DNA of 64,000 nt from Coralliovum pocilloporae (GCF_030845175.1 NZ_CP132542.1:1120001-1184000); one strand, 5' to 3'; counted from the first letter of the stretch, positions 1 to 10,935 are shown. Notes: generated by a model not told the origin, from the sequence alone. Made by a program: numbers and translations.

Positions 1-458
1 GCATGCGGCGCCACCCCATTCTCGGGATCCGCAAGATGCACAGCGGTGTTGACTGGTCTGCTCCGCGCGGAACACCAATTCTGGCGGCAGGCAATGGTAC
101 GATCACCCATGCCGGCTGGAAACGCGGTTATGGCAAGTTCACCACCATCCAGCATGCCAACGGATATGAAACCGCCTACGCTCACCAGACGGCTTTCGCA
201 AAAGGGATCCGCCCCGGAACGCGCGTCCGGCAGGGTCAGGTTATTGGCTATGTGGGGTCAACCGGCCTCTCAACCGGACCTCATCTGCATTATGAAGTGC
301 GAGTCAATGGCCGACGGGTAAACCCGATGCGCATCCGGCTACCACGGGGTCGTGTACTCGACGGGACCATGCTGACGGATTTCGAGCAGCAGCAGAAAAG
401 CATTGATGAGCTGCTTTACGAGGATAGTTCCGGCAAACGAACACTGGCAGCGAACTGA
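1..458 (+). CDS. M23 family metallopeptidase (LytM domain), C-terminal part
   Basis: The frame is open through the left edge, so only the last ~151 residues are present and the true start is outside the window. The fragment is almost entirely a LytM/peptidase M23 domain. HSGVD supplies the first His and the Asp zinc ligands, and GPHLHYEVRVNG supplies the HxH motif. Family members are periplasmic endopeptidases, or inactive amidase activators, acting on peptidoglycan cross-bridges; this one keeps the zinc ligands and is probably catalytic. A short charged tail (about 35 residues) follows the domain. The gene faces clpB and is followed by a strong hairpin terminator. The missing N-terminus probably carries a signal or membrane anchor plus coiled coil, but that cannot be seen here. 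Confidence 0.9.
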   Translation, partial: MRRHPILGIRKMHSGVDWSAPRGTPILAAGNGTITHAGWKRGYGKFTTIQHANGYETAYAHQTAFAKGIRPGTRVRQGQVIGYVGSTGLSTGPHLHYEVRVNGRRVNPMRIRLPRGRVLDGTMLTDFEQQQKSIDELLYEDSSGKRTLAAN

Positions 459-466
459 AGAAACGC

Positions 467-498
467 AAACGGGGCATGGAAATCCATGCCCCGTTTTT
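467..498. terminator. Terminator between M23 peptidase and clpB
   Basis: A 13-bp perfect stem (AAACGGGGCATGG at 467-479, CCATGCCCCGTTT at 484-496) with a 4-nt loop runs into T residues on the + strand. A-rich sequence precedes it, so it can also stop transcripts of the opposing clpB gene. It lies 8 bases after the peptidase stop and about 20 bases from the clpB stop. Confidence 0.85.
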
Positions 499-516
499 GA
501 TTCACCATCATATGGG

Positions 517-3126
517 TCAGGCTGCGATCACATCACCCGCCTGCGTCTCAAAGAACAGGTGATCTCCCTTGGCTGTCACAATCAGAGACTGGCCATCTGA
601 AATATCACCAGACAACAGTTTTTCAGCCAACAGGTCCTGTACATAACGCTGGATAGCCCGTTTCAGCGGGCGCGCGCCGAAAGCCGGGTCATACCCCTTG
701 TCTGCCAGCCAGCTTGTGGCCGATCCGTCAAGCTCCAGTTCAATCTGCCTGTCTTTCAACAAAGCCTGCAGCCGCCTGATCTGGATTTCGACAATCCGCC
801 CCATCTGCTCTCGCTTGAGCTTGTGAAACAGCAGGGTCTCATCCACACGATTGAGAAATTCGGGGCGGAAATGCCCTTTCACCGCATCCATCACCGGCTC
901 GCGGACCGTATCCACGTCAGCACCATCGGCCAGAGACGTCATGAATTCGGCACCAATATTGGATGTCATGATCAGAAGCGTATTGCGGAAATCAACGGTC
1001 CGACCCTGACCGTCTGTCAGGCGTCCATCATCAAGAACCTGCAACAGTACATTGAACACATCAGAATGCGCTTTTTCGATCTCGTCAAACAGGACAACCT
1101 GATAGGGACGACGGCGCACAGCTTCCGTCAGCGCACCGCCTTCCTCATACCCCACATAGCCGGGAGGCGCACCAATCAGACGAGAGACAGAATGCTTCTC
1201 CATATATTCTGACATATCCAGCCGAACCATGGCCGTTTCATCATCAAACAGGAAATCCGCCAGAGCCTTGGTGAGCTCGGTTTTCCCAACGCCTGTCGGT
1301 CCAAGGAACATGAAAGACCCGATCGGCCTGTTTGGATCCTGCAGTCCGGCCCGGGATCGGCGCACGGCCTTAGACACAGCCTGGACAGCATCCGACTGAC
1401 CAACAACACGCCGGGAAAGGCCATCTTCCATGGACAGGAGCTTCTCACGCTCCCCGGACAGCATCTTGTCAACCGGCACACCGGTCCAGCGGGAAACGAT
1501 ATGCGCGATATGGTCCGGGTTGACGGTTTCATCCAGCATGGATCGACCGGTCTCTTCCCCGTCTTTTTCAGCGTCTGCCTCAGCCAGTTTCTGTTCGAGG
1601 TCAGGAACAATTCCGTAGGCAAGCTCACCGGCACGCGCCAGATCGCCCTGCCGCTGTGCCCGCTCCAACTCACTTCTGGCCTGATCCAATTGCTCTTTCA
1701 GATCCTGCGTATCTGAGAGTTTGGACTTTTCCGCCTGCCAGCGCTGAGCAATCGACTGGGACTGGTCTTCAAGATCAGCAAGCTCTTTCTCAAGGCGTTC
1801 GAGCCTGTCTTTCGATCCCTGATCAGTTTCAGCCTTCAGGGCTTCGCGCTCAATCTTCAACTGAATAATCCGGCGGTCCAGCTCATCAAGCTCCTCCGGC
1901 TTGGAATCGACCTGCATGCGCAGACGGGACGATGCCTCATCCACCAGATCGATCGCCTTGTCCGGCAGAAAACGGTCGGTAATATACCGATTGGACAAGG
2001 TTGCCGCTGCAACAAGGGCAGAATCAGCAATACGAACACCGTGATGCAGCTCGTATTTCTCTTTGATGCCACGAAGAATGGAGATCGTGTCCTCCACGTT
2101 GGGCTCACTGACAAAAACAGGCTGGAACCGCCGAGCAAGCGCTGCATCTTTCTCAACATGCTGGCGATACTCATCCAGCGTGGTCGCTCCAACACAATGG
2201 AGTTCACCACGAGCCAGGGCAGGTTTCAGCAGATTGGAAGCATCCATGGCCCCGTCTGCCTTCCCGGCTCCAACCAGTGTATGCATCTCATCAATAAACA
2301 GGATGATCGAACCATCCGCTGATTGAACTTCCGACAGAACAGCCTTCAGACGTTCCTCAAACTCTCCCCGATATTTCGCACCGGCAATCAGCGCGCCCAT
2401 ATCGAGAACCATCAGGGCTTTGTCGCGCAGTGATTCAGGGACGTCACCATTGAGGATCCGCAGGGCTAACCCTTCGGCAATTGCTGTCTTGCCAACCCCG
2501 GGCTCGCCAATCAGAACAGGATTGTTCTTTGTACGCCTGCTGAGCACTTGAATTGTTCTACGGATTTCCTCATCGCGACCAATAACCGGGTCCAGTTTGC
2601 CGTCGCGTGCATCCTGTGTCAGATCGCGCGCATATTTCTTCAGCGCATCATAGCCATTTTCGGCTGACGCCGTATCTGCAGTGCGGCCCTTGCGCAGTTC
2701 ATTGATCTGGCGGTTCAGCGCATCGGCTGTCACGCCGCCATGTTTAAGCGCCTTCCCGGCTTCTGTGCCTGTCTCAAGACATAAAGCCAGCAGAAGCCGC
2801 TCAACGGTCACAAAGGAATCGCCCGCCTTGGTCGCAATTGATTGCGCCTTCTCAAACACCCGGGCCAACGGTGCTGCAAGATAGATCTGACCATTACCGC
2901 CCTCCACCTTGGGCAGTTTTGACAGGGCCTGGTCATTGGCCTTGATAATATCCGCAACCCGACCGCCTGATGCGTCGATCAATCCGGCGCAAAGGCCTTC
3001 GGAATCATCCAGCAGAACCTTGAGCACATGCTCAGGCGTGAATTGCTGATGTCCCTGGGCAAGGGCACTATTCTGCGCAGACTGAATGAACCCGCGCGAA
3101 CGTTCAGTAAATTTTTCAAAAGACAT
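517..3126 (-). CDS. clpB: ClpB, ATP-dependent disaggregase
   Basis: Hexameric AAA+ chaperone that works with DnaK/DnaJ to extract polypeptides from cytoplasmic aggregates. The 869-residue protein has the full ClpB architecture: N-terminal Clp-N repeats (start [11 protein letters not shown]), first AAA+ module with Walker A GEPGVGKT, the long coiled-coil M domain that separates ClpB from ClpA/ClpC, a second AAA+ module with GPTGVGKT, and the C-terminal small domain. The ATG at 3126 is chosen over an upstream in-frame start because the family begins at MSFEKFT and an AGAGG ribosome-binding site sits just before it. The gene is monocistronic, facing the M23 peptidase. A possible heat-shock promoter is listed separately. 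Confidence 0.97.
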   Translation of the reverse strand: MSFEKFTERSRGFIQSAQNSALAQGHQQFTPEHVLKVLLDDSEGLCAGLIDASGGRVADIIKANDQALSKLPKVEGGNGQIYLAAPLARVFEKAQSIATKAGDSFVTVERLLLALCLETGTEAGKALKHGGVTADALNRQINELRKGRTADTASAENGYDALKKYARDLTQDARDGKLDPVIGRDEEIRRTIQVLSRRTKNNPVLIGEPGVGKTAIAEGLALRILNGDVPESLRDKALMVLDMGALIAGAKYRGEFEERLKAVLSEVQSADGSIILFIDEMHTLVGAGKADGAMDASNLLKPALARGELHCVGATTLDEYRQHVEKDAALARRFQPVFVSEPNVEDTISILRGIKEKYELHHGVRIADSALVAAATLSNRYITDRFLPDKAIDLVDEASSRLRMQVDSKPEELDELDRRIIQLKIEREALKAETDQGSKDRLERLEKELADLEDQSQSIAQRWQAEKSKLSDTQDLKEQLDQARSELERAQRQGDLARAGELAYGIVPDLEQKLAEADAEKDGEETGRSMLDETVNPDHIAHIVSRWTGVPVDKMLSGEREKLLSMEDGLSRRVVGQSDAVQAVSKAVRRSRAGLQDPNRPIGSFMFLGPTGVGKTELTKALADFLFDDETAMVRLDMSEYMEKHSVSRLIGAPPGYVGYEEGGALTEAVRRRPYQVVLFDEIEKAHSDVFNVLLQVLDDGRLTDGQGRTVDFRNTLLIMTSNIGAEFMTSLADGADVDTVREPVMDAVKGHFRPEFLNRVDETLLFHKLKREQMGRIVEIQIRRLQALLKDRQIELELDGSATSWLADKGYDPAFGARPLKRAIQRYVQDLLAEKLLSGDISDGQSLIVTAKGDHLFFETQAGDVIAA

Positions 3127-3229
3127 CTGGTTACCCTCTTTAGCCCGCTGACCTCGCCCATAATGGCACGCGATCAACGACTCGAACCAATTTCAAGCAC
3201 AGCTCCCAGACAGGCAAGCTGCATCATTA

Positions 3230-3258
3230 ATATAGGGCCGACCAACCGTCACAAAAAG
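3230..3258 (-). promoter_or_regulatory. Possible RpoH-type heat-shock promoter of clpB
   Basis: On the minus strand CCTATAT (3230-3236) lies 18 bases downstream of CTTT (3255-3258). This resembles the alphaproteobacterial heat-shock consensus CTTG-N17/18-CYTATNT, with one mismatch in the -35 half. It would place transcription start about 97 bases before the clpB ATG. The spacing and the clpB context are suggestive; the match is imperfect. Confidence 0.3.
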
Positions 3259-3293
3259 ATGCAGCCGCACAAAATCAGAAGGGGCCAGGCCAA

Positions 3294-3326
3294 ACAAAAA
3301 AGCCCGATCGCATGATCGGGCTTTCT
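3294..3326 (-). terminator. Terminator of the DUF4167 gene
   Basis: An 11-bp stem (AAAGCCCGATC / GATCGGGCTTT) with loop GCAT at 3310-3313, followed on the minus strand by a run of T residues. It starts about 27 bases after the DUF4167 stop codon. Confidence 0.85.
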
Positions 3327-3352
3327 CAAATCCGGATGAACCTTTCAGGGTT

Positions 3353-3976
3353 CTATTCTTCAGCAGGCGTCGCCTCAGCTTTCGGCGTACGCCGACGCGG
3401 CGCACGGCGCGGAGCCGGGGCAGCGCCCTCTTCATCACCTGCAGATGCTGTAACAGGCTTTCTCGGAGCACGAGGCTTGGAAACACGACGACGCGGTGCA
3501 GGCTTGTCTGCATCCCCATCGTCAGAAGCCTGCATCATCGACATGGCGGCCAGGCCATTTTCGCCTGCGTCTTCGCCCCTGTCTGCAGCGGGAGTATCAG
3601 AAGCAGCCTTCTCGCCATGTCCGGATCCGTTCACCTGCTCCGCAGCAACGCCGGTTTCCGCCAGAACTTCATCAGATCCCGGAACAGCAACATCGCGAGG
3701 CTGGCTCTGCTCAGCTTCGCGCGTCTGCTGAGCCTGTGACTGGGCAGCAGCGACAATACGAGAATAATGCTCAGCATGCTGAAGATAGTTTTCAGCGATT
3801 ACGCGATCACCGGCCGCCTGAGCATCCCGGGAAAGAGCAAGATACTTGTCAGCAATATGAAGTGCAGTTCCTCTGATTTTCACATCAGGGCCATTGCTCT
3901 CATATGTACGGCTTAGTGGATTCGGGCCCTTACGATTACGGCCACGCATTCTTTTGTTAGACTGTCCTTGCCTCAT
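3353..3976 (-). CDS. DUF4167 domain-containing protein
   Basis: Conserved alphaproteobacterial protein of unknown biochemical function. Residues ~1-75 form the DUF4167 domain: a basic start (MRQGQSNKRMRGRNRK), then a helical block that includes ENYLQHAEHYSRIV. The remaining ~130 residues are low complexity, with an acidic/Ala-rich middle and a basic Arg/Pro tail (RRRVSKPRAPRKP). Such a basic tail would fit RNA or nucleic-acid binding, but this is inference. The ATG at 3976 is preferred to the GTG one codon upstream because family members begin MR. It sits between prmC and clpB, its usual rhizobial position, and has its own terminator. Confidence 0.9.
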   Translation of the reverse strand: MRQGQSNKRMRGRNRKGPNPLSRTYESNGPDVKIRGTALHIADKYLALSRDAQAAGDRVIAENYLQHAEHYSRIVAAAQSQAQQTREAEQSQPRDVAVPGSDEVLAETGVAAEQVNGSGHGEKAASDTPAADRGEDAGENGLAAMSMMQASDDGDADKPAPRRRVSKPRAPRKPVTASAGDEEGAAPAPRRAPRRRTPKAEATPAEE

Positions 3977-4309
3977 CACGCCATTCTCTATTCAGCGTCT
4001 TGCCAGGTGATCCAGGATCACGGCAGGTGCTGTCGGCTACGTGTTACAGGGAGTTTACACTGAAGAGTGCTCGGCCTCACCCAATCCGTTTGCAATCGAA
4101 CCATGCAGAAGCACCAGCTCGAAAGCCATCCACGCCAATCATGACACAGAAACTAAATCAACGGGTCCCAGACCCATCTCCCGGTTGCCTTGAAGGAAAG
4201 CCCGATGCGACAAGCAATCAGTCAAGCGCCTTTCGGTGAACGGACCCTAGCTGTTTCATCAGGATTTTCCAAGCCTTTTTTATAAAACAATCGGGACAAA
4301 ACCGTCTTT
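3977..4309. other. 333-bp intergenic gap, prmC to DUF4167
   Basis: Both flanking genes run leftward, so this gap should hold the DUF4167 promoter and the prmC 3' end. I see no convincing ORF, no strong terminator after prmC and no clean sigma-70 match. A short T/A-rich run (about 4273-4315) follows the prmC stop. A small RNA cannot be excluded by eye. Confidence 0.5.
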
Positions 4310-5197
4310 TTATACCTCAAACCATATGACGCGATCCTGTTGCTCCAAATCACGCACCAGATGAGGTTCCCTACCGGAGGTTTCTCGCACAATTTCAGCC
4401 ACCGCCCTGCCCTGGTCGTATCCGATTTCGAAAAACCCGGCGCGCAATCCCGAAGGCTTGTTATGGGCAACCATCAGCATCATCGTTTCATAGGCAATCA
4501 GGCCTGACAGGCCACCATCAAGAGCTCGCATCGGATCATGACACCGGACCTCCTCAGACAGGGTTTTAATAACCGGGGTGGCGATATAGGGAGGATTCGA
4601 GACCAGCAGGTCACAGGCGCCAATCACGTCCAGATATGATCCACAGACTGGGAAAAAGCGTGCACCGACACCAAGATTTTCAGCATTGCTGCGCGCGACC
4701 CTTAACGCATCAAGACTGATATCAAGAGCGACACATGTTGCATTCGGAAGTTCATGCAGAAGGGCAATAGCGATACAACCGGTTCCGGTTCCGACATCCA
4801 CAAGGCGCAGAGCCTGGCTCCGCCCACCATTGTGATCAATCCAGTTCAGGACGGTTTCAACCAGAACCTCTGTATCCGGTCGCGGCTCAAGCGTCTCCGG
4901 CCCCAGCCTGAAGGAAAGACCCCAGAAGTCCCGGCGCCCCAGGATGCGGCCGACCGGCTCCTGCGCAACCCGGCGAACAAGCCACTCATTCAGTAGGGCG
5001 CATTCCTCACCGGACAGGGCAAGATGTCCGCTTGTAATCAGACCCGCACTCTCCGTCTGGAAGGCTGCAAGGCAGAGGTGGCGGGCATCCAGCGCTGGAT
5101 TGTCCAGCCCTGCGGCCCTGAGATGATCGCGAAACAGCCTGACAGCCTGCTCTCGCGTTACATCTGGTGTAAAGACCTCATTCGGAATGACCGTCAT
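4310..5197 (-). CDS. prmC: PrmC, release factor glutamine methyltransferase
   Basis: N5-glutamine SAM-dependent methyltransferase that modifies the Gln of the GGQ motif in peptide release factors. At 295 aa it has the N-terminal helical release-factor-binding domain, SAM motif [10 protein letters not shown] (~133-141) and the diagnostic NPPY tetrad at 201-204, which binds the glutamine side chain. Its ATG overlaps the prfA stop codon by four bases (ATGA at 5194-5197), so enzyme and substrate are translationally coupled. A GTG-free unambiguous ATG and the overlap fix the start. Confidence 0.96.
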   Translation of the reverse strand: MTVIPNEVFTPDVTREQAVRLFRDHLRAAGLDNPALDARHLCLAAFQTESAGLITSGHLALSGEECALLNEWLVRRVAQEPVGRILGRRDFWGLSFRLGPETLEPRPDTEVLVETVLNWIDHNGGRSQALRLVDVGTGTGCIAIALLHELPNATCVALDISLDALRVARSNAENLGVGARFFPVCGSYLDVIGACDLLVSNPPYIATPVIKTLSEEVRCHDPMRALDGGLSGLIAYETMMLMVAHNKPSGLRAGFFEIGYDQGRAVAEIVRETSGREPHLVRDLEQQDRVIWFEV

Positions 5198-6273
5198 GCA
5201 TCCTCATTGTTCTCGGACAGCAGCAACTGCGTCTGATGATCGAGAATGAGCGCATCTACGAATTCCTCAAGACCTTCACCTTCGAGAACCTTGTCGAGCT
5301 TGTAGAGGGTCAGGTTGATGCGATGGTCAGACACCCGGCCCTGGGGAAAGTTATAAGTCCGGATCCGTTCCGAACGATCTCCTGAACCCACCTGGTCACG
5401 ACGGTCTGCGGCGCGTTCTTCCTGCGCCCGGCGGCGCTCTTCATCAAACAGACGCGACCGAAGAACCTTCATCGCCTGAGCCCGGTTCTGATGCTGCGAT
5501 TTCTCTGCTGAAATCACAACAATCCCTGTCGGGATATGGGTAATCCGAACAGCGGAATCAGTCGTGTTCACATGCTGACCGCCAGCCCCGGAAGCCCGCA
5601 TCGTATCAATCCGGATATCCTGATCGAGAATCTCGATATCAATATCTTCCGCCTCCGGCAAAACCGCGACCGTTGCAGCAGATGTGTGAATGCGGCCACC
5701 GGATTCTGTTTCCGGCACCCGCTGCACACGATGCACTCCGGATTCAAATTTCAGCCGGGCAAAAACCCCGGCACCAGCAACAGAGGCGATAATCTCCTTG
5801 TAACCGCCCACATCACCCTCACTCACCGACATGACCTGGACACGCCAGCCGTGGAGTTCGGCATACCGCTGATACATGCGGAAGAGATCTCCGGCGAAAA
5901 GAGCCGCTTCGTCACCACCGGTACCAGCGCGGATTTCCAGAATGGCACTCTTCGTGTCAGCCGCGTCCTTGGGCAACAGCAGAACCTGCACCTCGCCCTC
6001 AAGCGCCTCAAGTCGCTCTTCAAGGTCCGGTTTTTCAAGTTCAGCCAGCTCCACCATCTCCGCATCACCGGATTGCAGCAGATCGTCAATGCCTTCCAGT
6101 TCCGTCCGGATGGACTTGAGTTCCAGAACCTTCTGCGCCACCGGCTCAAGATCCGCATATTCTCTCGAGAGCTTCACATAGACATCAGCCTCCGGCCCGG
6201 ATGCCATCTCGGACTGGATAGCCTCAAAACGGGCAAGCAGGCTGTCAAGTTTGGATTCGGAGAGCTGAACCAT
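5194..6273 (-). CDS. prfA: Peptide chain release factor 1
   Basis: Class I release factor reading UAA and UAG in the ribosomal A site. At 359 aa it is full length. The GGQ loop that triggers peptidyl-tRNA hydrolysis is at 231-233 ([14 protein letters not shown]). The tripeptide at the RF1 anticodon-like position is PET (187-189, in RVPETES), corresponding to the PxT of RF1 and not the SPF of RF2. The N-terminal coiled coil covers roughly residues 1-100. It lies about 50 bases downstream of ptsP and overlaps prmC, forming a ptsP-prfA-prmC transcription unit. Confidence 0.97.
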   Translation of the reverse strand: MVQLSESKLDSLLARFEAIQSEMASGPEADVYVKLSREYADLEPVAQKVLELKSIRTELEGIDDLLQSGDAEMVELAELEKPDLEERLEALEGEVQVLLLPKDAADTKSAILEIRAGTGGDEAALFAGDLFRMYQRYAELHGWRVQVMSVSEGDVGGYKEIIASVAGAGVFARLKFESGVHRVQRVPETESGGRIHTSAATVAVLPEAEDIDIEILDQDIRIDTMRASGAGGQHVNTTDSAVRITHIPTGIVVISAEKSQHQNRAQAMKVLRSRLFDEERRRAQEERAADRRDQVGSGDRSERIRTYNFPQGRVSDHRINLTLYKLDKVLEGEGLEEFVDALILDHQTQLLLSENNEDA

Positions 6274-6324
6274 TCAGAATGTCCATTTCAAAAGCAGGAT
6301 AGAGACGACGAGATACGAGTCTGG

Positions 6325-8592
6325 CTAAATCGGAATACGATGAGCCTTTGCATAGGCTGCGAGCTCCGTCCGAACATCCGACAGATCATCGGAAACACCG
6401 ATAAGTGGAGAAATCGTCTTCTTCAGATCTTCCAGATCCACAGCGCGCACCATGGATTTGATAGGACCGATAGACGCTGGCGTCATCGACAGCTTGGTAT
6501 AGCCGATAGCCAGAAGCGCCAGCGCATCCAGAGGTCGCCCGGCAATCTCGCCACAGAGCGTAACCGGCACATTATACTCGTCCGCTTTCCTGGCAATCTG
6601 CCTCAACAGCCGCAGAAACGGAACACTCAGCGTATCATAACGATTGGCAACCCGCGTATTGCCCCGGTCAACGGCCATGAAGAACTGCATCAGATCATTC
6701 GACCCGATGGAGATGAAATCAACACGCTGCAGCAGCTCGTCAATCTGGAACACCAGAGACGGGACTTCCACCATGGCACCAAGCTTCAGGCTTTTCGGCA
6801 CAACATGACCAAATTTGGTGAGATGCCTGATCTCGGCTTCCACCAGCTCCCGGGCCTGGTCGAACTCTTCAACCTCGGTCAGCATCGGGAACATCAAACG
6901 CAGGTCCCGGCGCGCGGCAGCATGCAAAAGCGCCCGGACCTGGGTTCTGAGCAGGCTCGGACGATCAAGGCTGATCCGGATAGCCCGCCAGCCCATGGCC
7001 GGGTTTTCTTCAGGAGACGTTCTGAGGAAAGGCAGAACCTTGTCCCCTCCCACGTCAATGGACCGGAAGGTCACCGGACGCGACCCCGCCGCATCCAGAA
7101 CCTGAGCATAGAAATTTCTCTGTTCCGTCATCCGGGGAAAACGGGATGCCACCATGAACTGGAGTTCGGTCCGGAACAGACCGATACCAACCGCACCGGA
7201 CGCTTCAACATTGGGGAGATCGACCAGCAGACCCGCATTCATCAGGAGATCAACAATCGCTCCGTCAAGTGTCTGTGCGGGCTGGCTGATAAGCTGCTGA
7301 TATTCTTCCTGCCGCTTGGCACGGAACCGGACTTTCTCGGCATAGGCGGCTTCCACATCCGCAGCAGGGCGCAGATGCACGGTTCCTGCATCACCATCGA
7401 CGATGATCGCATCACCATCTTCAACCAGAGCCGTCGCATTCTCTGCCTGGCCGACCGTTGGAATGCCAAGGGACCGCGCGACAATAGCCACATGGCTGGT
7501 CGGCGCACCTTCCTCAAGGATGAGGCCACGCACGGAACCATGCTGATAATCAAGAAGCTCAGCCGCACCCATATTACGTGCAACGATCACCGCATCCCGA
7601 TGCATGTTACCAGCAGAATGCCCATGCGGACGGCCCACCAGCTCACGCAGGAGGCGGTTGGCAAGATCATCAAGATCATGAAGCCGCTCGCGAAGGTAGG
7701 GATCCATCGAACGCATCATGCGCGCGCGCGTATCATTCTGCACGCGTTCCACGGCCGCTTCCGCCGTCAGGCCTGCATCAAGCGCTTCCCTGATTCGCCG
7801 CACCCAGCCGCGGTCATGAGCAAACATCCGATAAGCTTCGAGAATGGCCCGGTGTTCCCCGGACCCGGCAATCTTGCTGTCATCCAGAAGGCGGTCCACA
7901 GACAGACGCAGATTATTGATCGCTTCATCAAGACGCGTGCGCTCATGCTCACTGTCTTCTGCAATAAGGTCGGTTACAACAACCCTCGGGTCGTGCAGAA
8001 CCACATGCCCCAACCCGATACCTTCCGCAAAAGATGCCCCCTCAAGGGCAACGGGCCGCAGCAGGTCAAGATCAACACCGGTCTTGCCTATCTCTTCAAG
8101 CTCGCCAGCAGCGATCATCTCGGCAAGGACCATGGCTGTGGTCTGAAGGGCTTCGACCTCTTCCTCGTTATAGGATCTCTGGGTCTTATTCTGGACAACC
8201 AGAACCCCAAGGGTCCGTCCTGCCCTGAGAATAGGCACCCCAAGGAAAGAGTGGAACTGATCCTCACCGGTCTCCGGCCGGTAGGCAAAGGCCGGGTGCG
8301 ACTGGGCTTCAGACAGGTTCAATGGATGCGCGTCAGCTGCAATCGTCCCGACCAGACCTTCACCGACGCACAGATTGGTCAGGTGAACAGCTTCGCGCTT
8401 CAGGCCTTCGGTCGCATAAAGTTCAAGCAGATTGTCGGAGCGCAGAACATAGATCGAGCAGACCTCGGTCACCATGTTGGATGCAATCAGCACAACAATC
8501 TTGTCGAGCCTGTCCTGCGGGCTGATCGGCTCAGCCATCACCTCCCGCAAACGGCGCAACAAAACGCGCGGTCCAATTAGACTTGCCCGCAT
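6325..8592 (-). CDS. ptsP: Nitrogen-PTS phosphoenolpyruvate phosphotransferase (EI-Ntr)
   Basis: First enzyme of the PTS-Ntr phosphorelay: it autophosphorylates from PEP and passes phosphate to NPr, linking carbon/nitrogen status to regulation. The 755-aa protein has an N-terminal GAF domain (~25-165, sensor), the PEP-utilizer N-terminal and mobile domains with the phospho-His motif GAPTSHVAIVARS (~360), and the C-terminal PEP-binding TIM barrel (TLCGEIAGRP). The ATG at 8592 is chosen because GGAGAAG sits at normal distance upstream and relatives start MR..GPRVLLRRLRE; an upstream TTG would place this site inside the gene. It follows lysC after 72 bases. Confidence 0.95.
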   Translation of the reverse strand: MRASLIGPRVLLRRLREVMAEPISPQDRLDKIVVLIASNMVTEVCSIYVLRSDNLLELYATEGLKREAVHLTNLCVGEGLVGTIAADAHPLNLSEAQSHPAFAYRPETGEDQFHSFLGVPILRAGRTLGVLVVQNKTQRSYNEEEVEALQTTAMVLAEMIAAGELEEIGKTGVDLDLLRPVALEGASFAEGIGLGHVVLHDPRVVVTDLIAEDSEHERTRLDEAINNLRLSVDRLLDDSKIAGSGEHRAILEAYRMFAHDRGWVRRIREALDAGLTAEAAVERVQNDTRARMMRSMDPYLRERLHDLDDLANRLLRELVGRPHGHSAGNMHRDAVIVARNMGAAELLDYQHGSVRGLILEEGAPTSHVAIVARSLGIPTVGQAENATALVEDGDAIIVDGDAGTVHLRPAADVEAAYAEKVRFRAKRQEEYQQLISQPAQTLDGAIVDLLMNAGLLVDLPNVEASGAVGIGLFRTELQFMVASRFPRMTEQRNFYAQVLDAAGSRPVTFRSIDVGGDKVLPFLRTSPEENPAMGWRAIRISLDRPSLLRTQVRALLHAAARRDLRLMFPMLTEVEEFDQARELVEAEIRHLTKFGHVVPKSLKLGAMVEVPSLVFQIDELLQRVDFISIGSNDLMQFFMAVDRGNTRVANRYDTLSVPFLRLLRQIARKADEYNVPVTLCGEIAGRPLDALALLAIGYTKLSMTPASIGPIKSMVRAVDLEDLKKTISPLIGVSDDLSDVRTELAAYAKAHRIPI

Positions 8593-8664
8593 CCAACACT
8601 TCTCCGTTGGCAACCACCATTCAAGCGGCTGCCAGGTTCAACGGCTTTGCCTGAGCAACCCCTG

Positions 8665-9921
8665 TCAGGCAGCCTGATCCAGACCGTAGATCGAATGCAG
8701 GGTCCGAACTGCAAGCTCAGTATAGGCTGAGTCGATCAATACGCTGATTTTGATTTCAGATGTGGTAATGGCCCGGATATTGATGCCCTTCTCAGCCAGC
8801 GCCTGGAAGCACTGGGAAGCAACACCCGCATGGCTGCGCATACCGATACCGATTACGGATACCTTCACCACATCGGTTGATCCCTGCAGAGCATCAAATT
8901 CGATTTCCGAACGTGAGCTCTCGATCACATCACGCGCGCGCTCATAGTCGCTCGTTGGCACGGTGAACGAAATATCGGCCTTCGATCCATCTTCCGAAAT
9001 ATTCTGGACGATCATGTCCACATTGATATTGGCATCGGACAAGGGCGCAAAAACGGCAGCGGCAATGCCCGGCTTGTCCGCGACATTGCGCAGCGACAGC
9101 TCAGCTTCGTCCTTGGAATAGGCGATGCCCGTTACAACCTGCTTTTCCACGATTTCATCCTCATCACAAATTAGAGTGCCCGGAGGGTTGCCATATTCAT
9201 CAAGCTGGCTGTCTTCGGGATCACTGAAGCTCGAGCGAACAAAGGTTCGCACATTATGGACCATGGCCAGTTCAACCGAGCGCACCTGCAGAACCTTGGC
9301 ACCAAGAGATGCCATTTCCAGCATTTCTTCAAAAGACACCCGGTCCAGCCTGCGCGCCATGGGAACGATGCGCGGGTCCGTGGTGTAGACGCCGTCCACA
9401 TCTGTATAGATATCACAACGGTCAGCATTGATGGCAGACGCAATGGCAACAGCACTGGTATCAGAACCGCCGCGGCCAAGCGTGGCTATTCTATTATCAG
9501 GGGCAACGCCCTGGAACCCGGCAATCACTGCGACCTGACCACCGCTGATCCGCTCAATCAGAAGAGAGCCATCAATATCAGCAATACGGGCCGCCCCATG
9601 GGCTTCATTGGTCTTGAGCGGAATCTGCCACCCCTGCCAGGACCGGGCATTAACACCCATGGACTGCAGAACAATGGCAAGAAGGCCTGACGTCACCTGC
9701 TCCCCGGAGGATACGACAGCATCATATTCCCGGGCATCATGCAGTGGAGATGCTTCCTTGCACCAGCCAACCAGTTCATTGGTCTTGCCTGCCATGGCTG
9801 AGACAACAACAGCCACCTCGTTGTCCAGATCCACCTCACGTTTGACATGACGGGCCACATTCCGAATTCGATCCAAGTCCGCAACGGAAGTTCCGCCGAA
9901 TTTCATGACCAAACGCGTCAT
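8665..9921 (-). CDS. lysC: Aspartate kinase
   Basis: Phosphorylates L-aspartate in the first step of the lysine, threonine, methionine and diaminopimelate pathways. The 418-aa protein starts with the KFGGTSV nucleotide-binding motif (residues 7-13), has the amino-acid kinase fold to ~residue 245 (LGRGGSDTSAVA in the middle) and two C-terminal ACT domains that give feedback inhibition, as in the ~410-aa monofunctional class. It is the first gene of the leftward lysC-ptsP-prfA-prmC group and is divergent from ubiG. Confidence 0.96.
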   Translation of the reverse strand: MTRLVMKFGGTSVADLDRIRNVARHVKREVDLDNEVAVVVSAMAGKTNELVGWCKEASPLHDAREYDAVVSSGEQVTSGLLAIVLQSMGVNARSWQGWQIPLKTNEAHGAARIADIDGSLLIERISGGQVAVIAGFQGVAPDNRIATLGRGGSDTSAVAIASAINADRCDIYTDVDGVYTTDPRIVPMARRLDRVSFEEMLEMASLGAKVLQVRSVELAMVHNVRTFVRSSFSDPEDSQLDEYGNPPGTLICDEDEIVEKQVVTGIAYSKDEAELSLRNVADKPGIAAAVFAPLSDANINVDMIVQNISEDGSKADISFTVPTSDYERARDVIESSRSEIEFDALQGSTDVVKVSVIGIGMRSHAGVASQCFQALAEKGINIRAITTSEIKISVLIDSAYTELAVRTLHSIYGLDQAA

Positions 9922-9999
9922 CAGCTAAGCACTCATATTCTGAAGAAATAGGGTTCCGGATTCTCAATGTCTCGTGCGCAGAGCACCAGACGCGGCGTA

Positions 10000-10028
10000 T
10001 TCATACAGCCCATGACCCAATGTCGCAA
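10000..10028 (-). promoter_or_regulatory. Possible sigma-70 promoter of lysC
   Basis: On the minus strand TTGCGA (10023-10028) and TATGAA (10000-10005) are separated by 17 bases, about 79 bases before the lysC start. The hexamers match the consensus moderately. It is the best candidate I see in the lysC-ubiG divergent region. Confidence 0.35.
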
Positions 10029-10144
10029 GTCAGTGTTTGATCCGTCTTTTGGCTTGACATTTAACCACTGACCGACGACCTCACTGATAAAGGCTCAATT
10101 GACGAGCAGACTTATGGTTTCCTGCAGGATTCGGAGATTACCAC

Positions 10145-10897
10145 ATGGCAGACGATCAGAACCCGCGCACCACGGTGGATGATGCCGAGGTAGAACGCTT
10201 TTCTGCAATGGCCGACCAGTGGTGGGATCCGACGGGAAAATTCCGTCCCCTGCACAAGTTCAACCCCGTTCGTCTTGGATATCTCAAGGAAACCGTCTGC
10301 CGGCATTTCAACCGTGACATCAACGACCCCGAGGCTTTCAAAGGTCTCAGACTGCTGGATATCGGCTGTGGAGGCGGTCTTCTCTCTGAACCCATGGCCC
10401 GGCTTGGTGCGAATGTGATTGGTGCAGATGCCTCAGAGACCAATATCCGCATCGCTCAACTCCACGCCGAGCGCAGTGAGCTGTCCATTGACTACAGAGC
10501 GACCACGGCAGAGGCTCTGGCTGATGCAGGCGAACAGTTCGACGTGGTTCTCAATATGGAAGTTGTCGAGCATGTGGCGGACGTCAAGCTGTTCATGACG
10601 GCAACAGCACGCATGGTCAAACCCGGCGGACTGATGTTTGTCGCGACCATCAACCGCACCTTGAAGGCCTATGCGCTGGCCATTGTGGGTGCGGAATACG
10701 TGCTGCAATGGCTGCCCAAAGGAACGCATCAGTACGAAAAGCTGGTCAAACCGTCAGAACTTGAAATCGCACTGGCGCCAACGGGCCTTGAAGTGATTGA
10801 TCAGACAGGCGTCAGTTTCAATCCACTCACCGATCAGTGGATCAGAACATCCGACATGAATGTGAATTACATGATTGTCACGCACCGGCCCGAGTAA
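10145..10897 (+). CDS. ubiG: UbiG, ubiquinone biosynthesis O-methyltransferase
   Basis: SAM-dependent enzyme carrying out both O-methylations in ubiquinone synthesis. The 250-aa protein has motif [13 protein letters not shown] (72-83), the acidic strand-2 end (GADASETNI) and the family motif [10 protein letters not shown]. Length and motifs fit UbiG/Coq3 well. It is divergent from lysC and convergent with the DUF1178 gene, with no obvious terminator between them. Confidence 0.95.
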   Translation: MADDQNPRTTVDDAEVERFSAMADQWWDPTGKFRPLHKFNPVRLGYLKETVCRHFNRDINDPEAFKGLRLLDIGCGGGLLSEPMARLGANVIGADASETNIRIAQLHAERSELSIDYRATTAEALADAGEQFDVVLNMEVVEHVADVKLFMTATARMVKPGGLMFVATINRTLKAYALAIVGAEYVLQWLPKGTHQYEKLVKPSELEIALAPTGLEVIDQTGVSFNPLTDQWIRTSDMNVNYMIVTHRPE

Positions 10898-10935
10898 CAA
10901 AGTCCGAGTAGCGCGGTCGGAATTGGCAGAACTGG

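Noticed and set aside
5536-8580. A 1014-codon open frame on the + strand opposite prfA and ptsP
   Set aside because: It lies wholly antisense to two well-supported genes, is rich in His/Arg/Gln with no domain, and is explained by codon bias in the real genes.
10053-10090. TTGACA at 10053-10058 as the ubiG promoter
   Set aside because: No acceptable -10 hexamer is found at 16-18 bp, so only the lysC candidate is listed.
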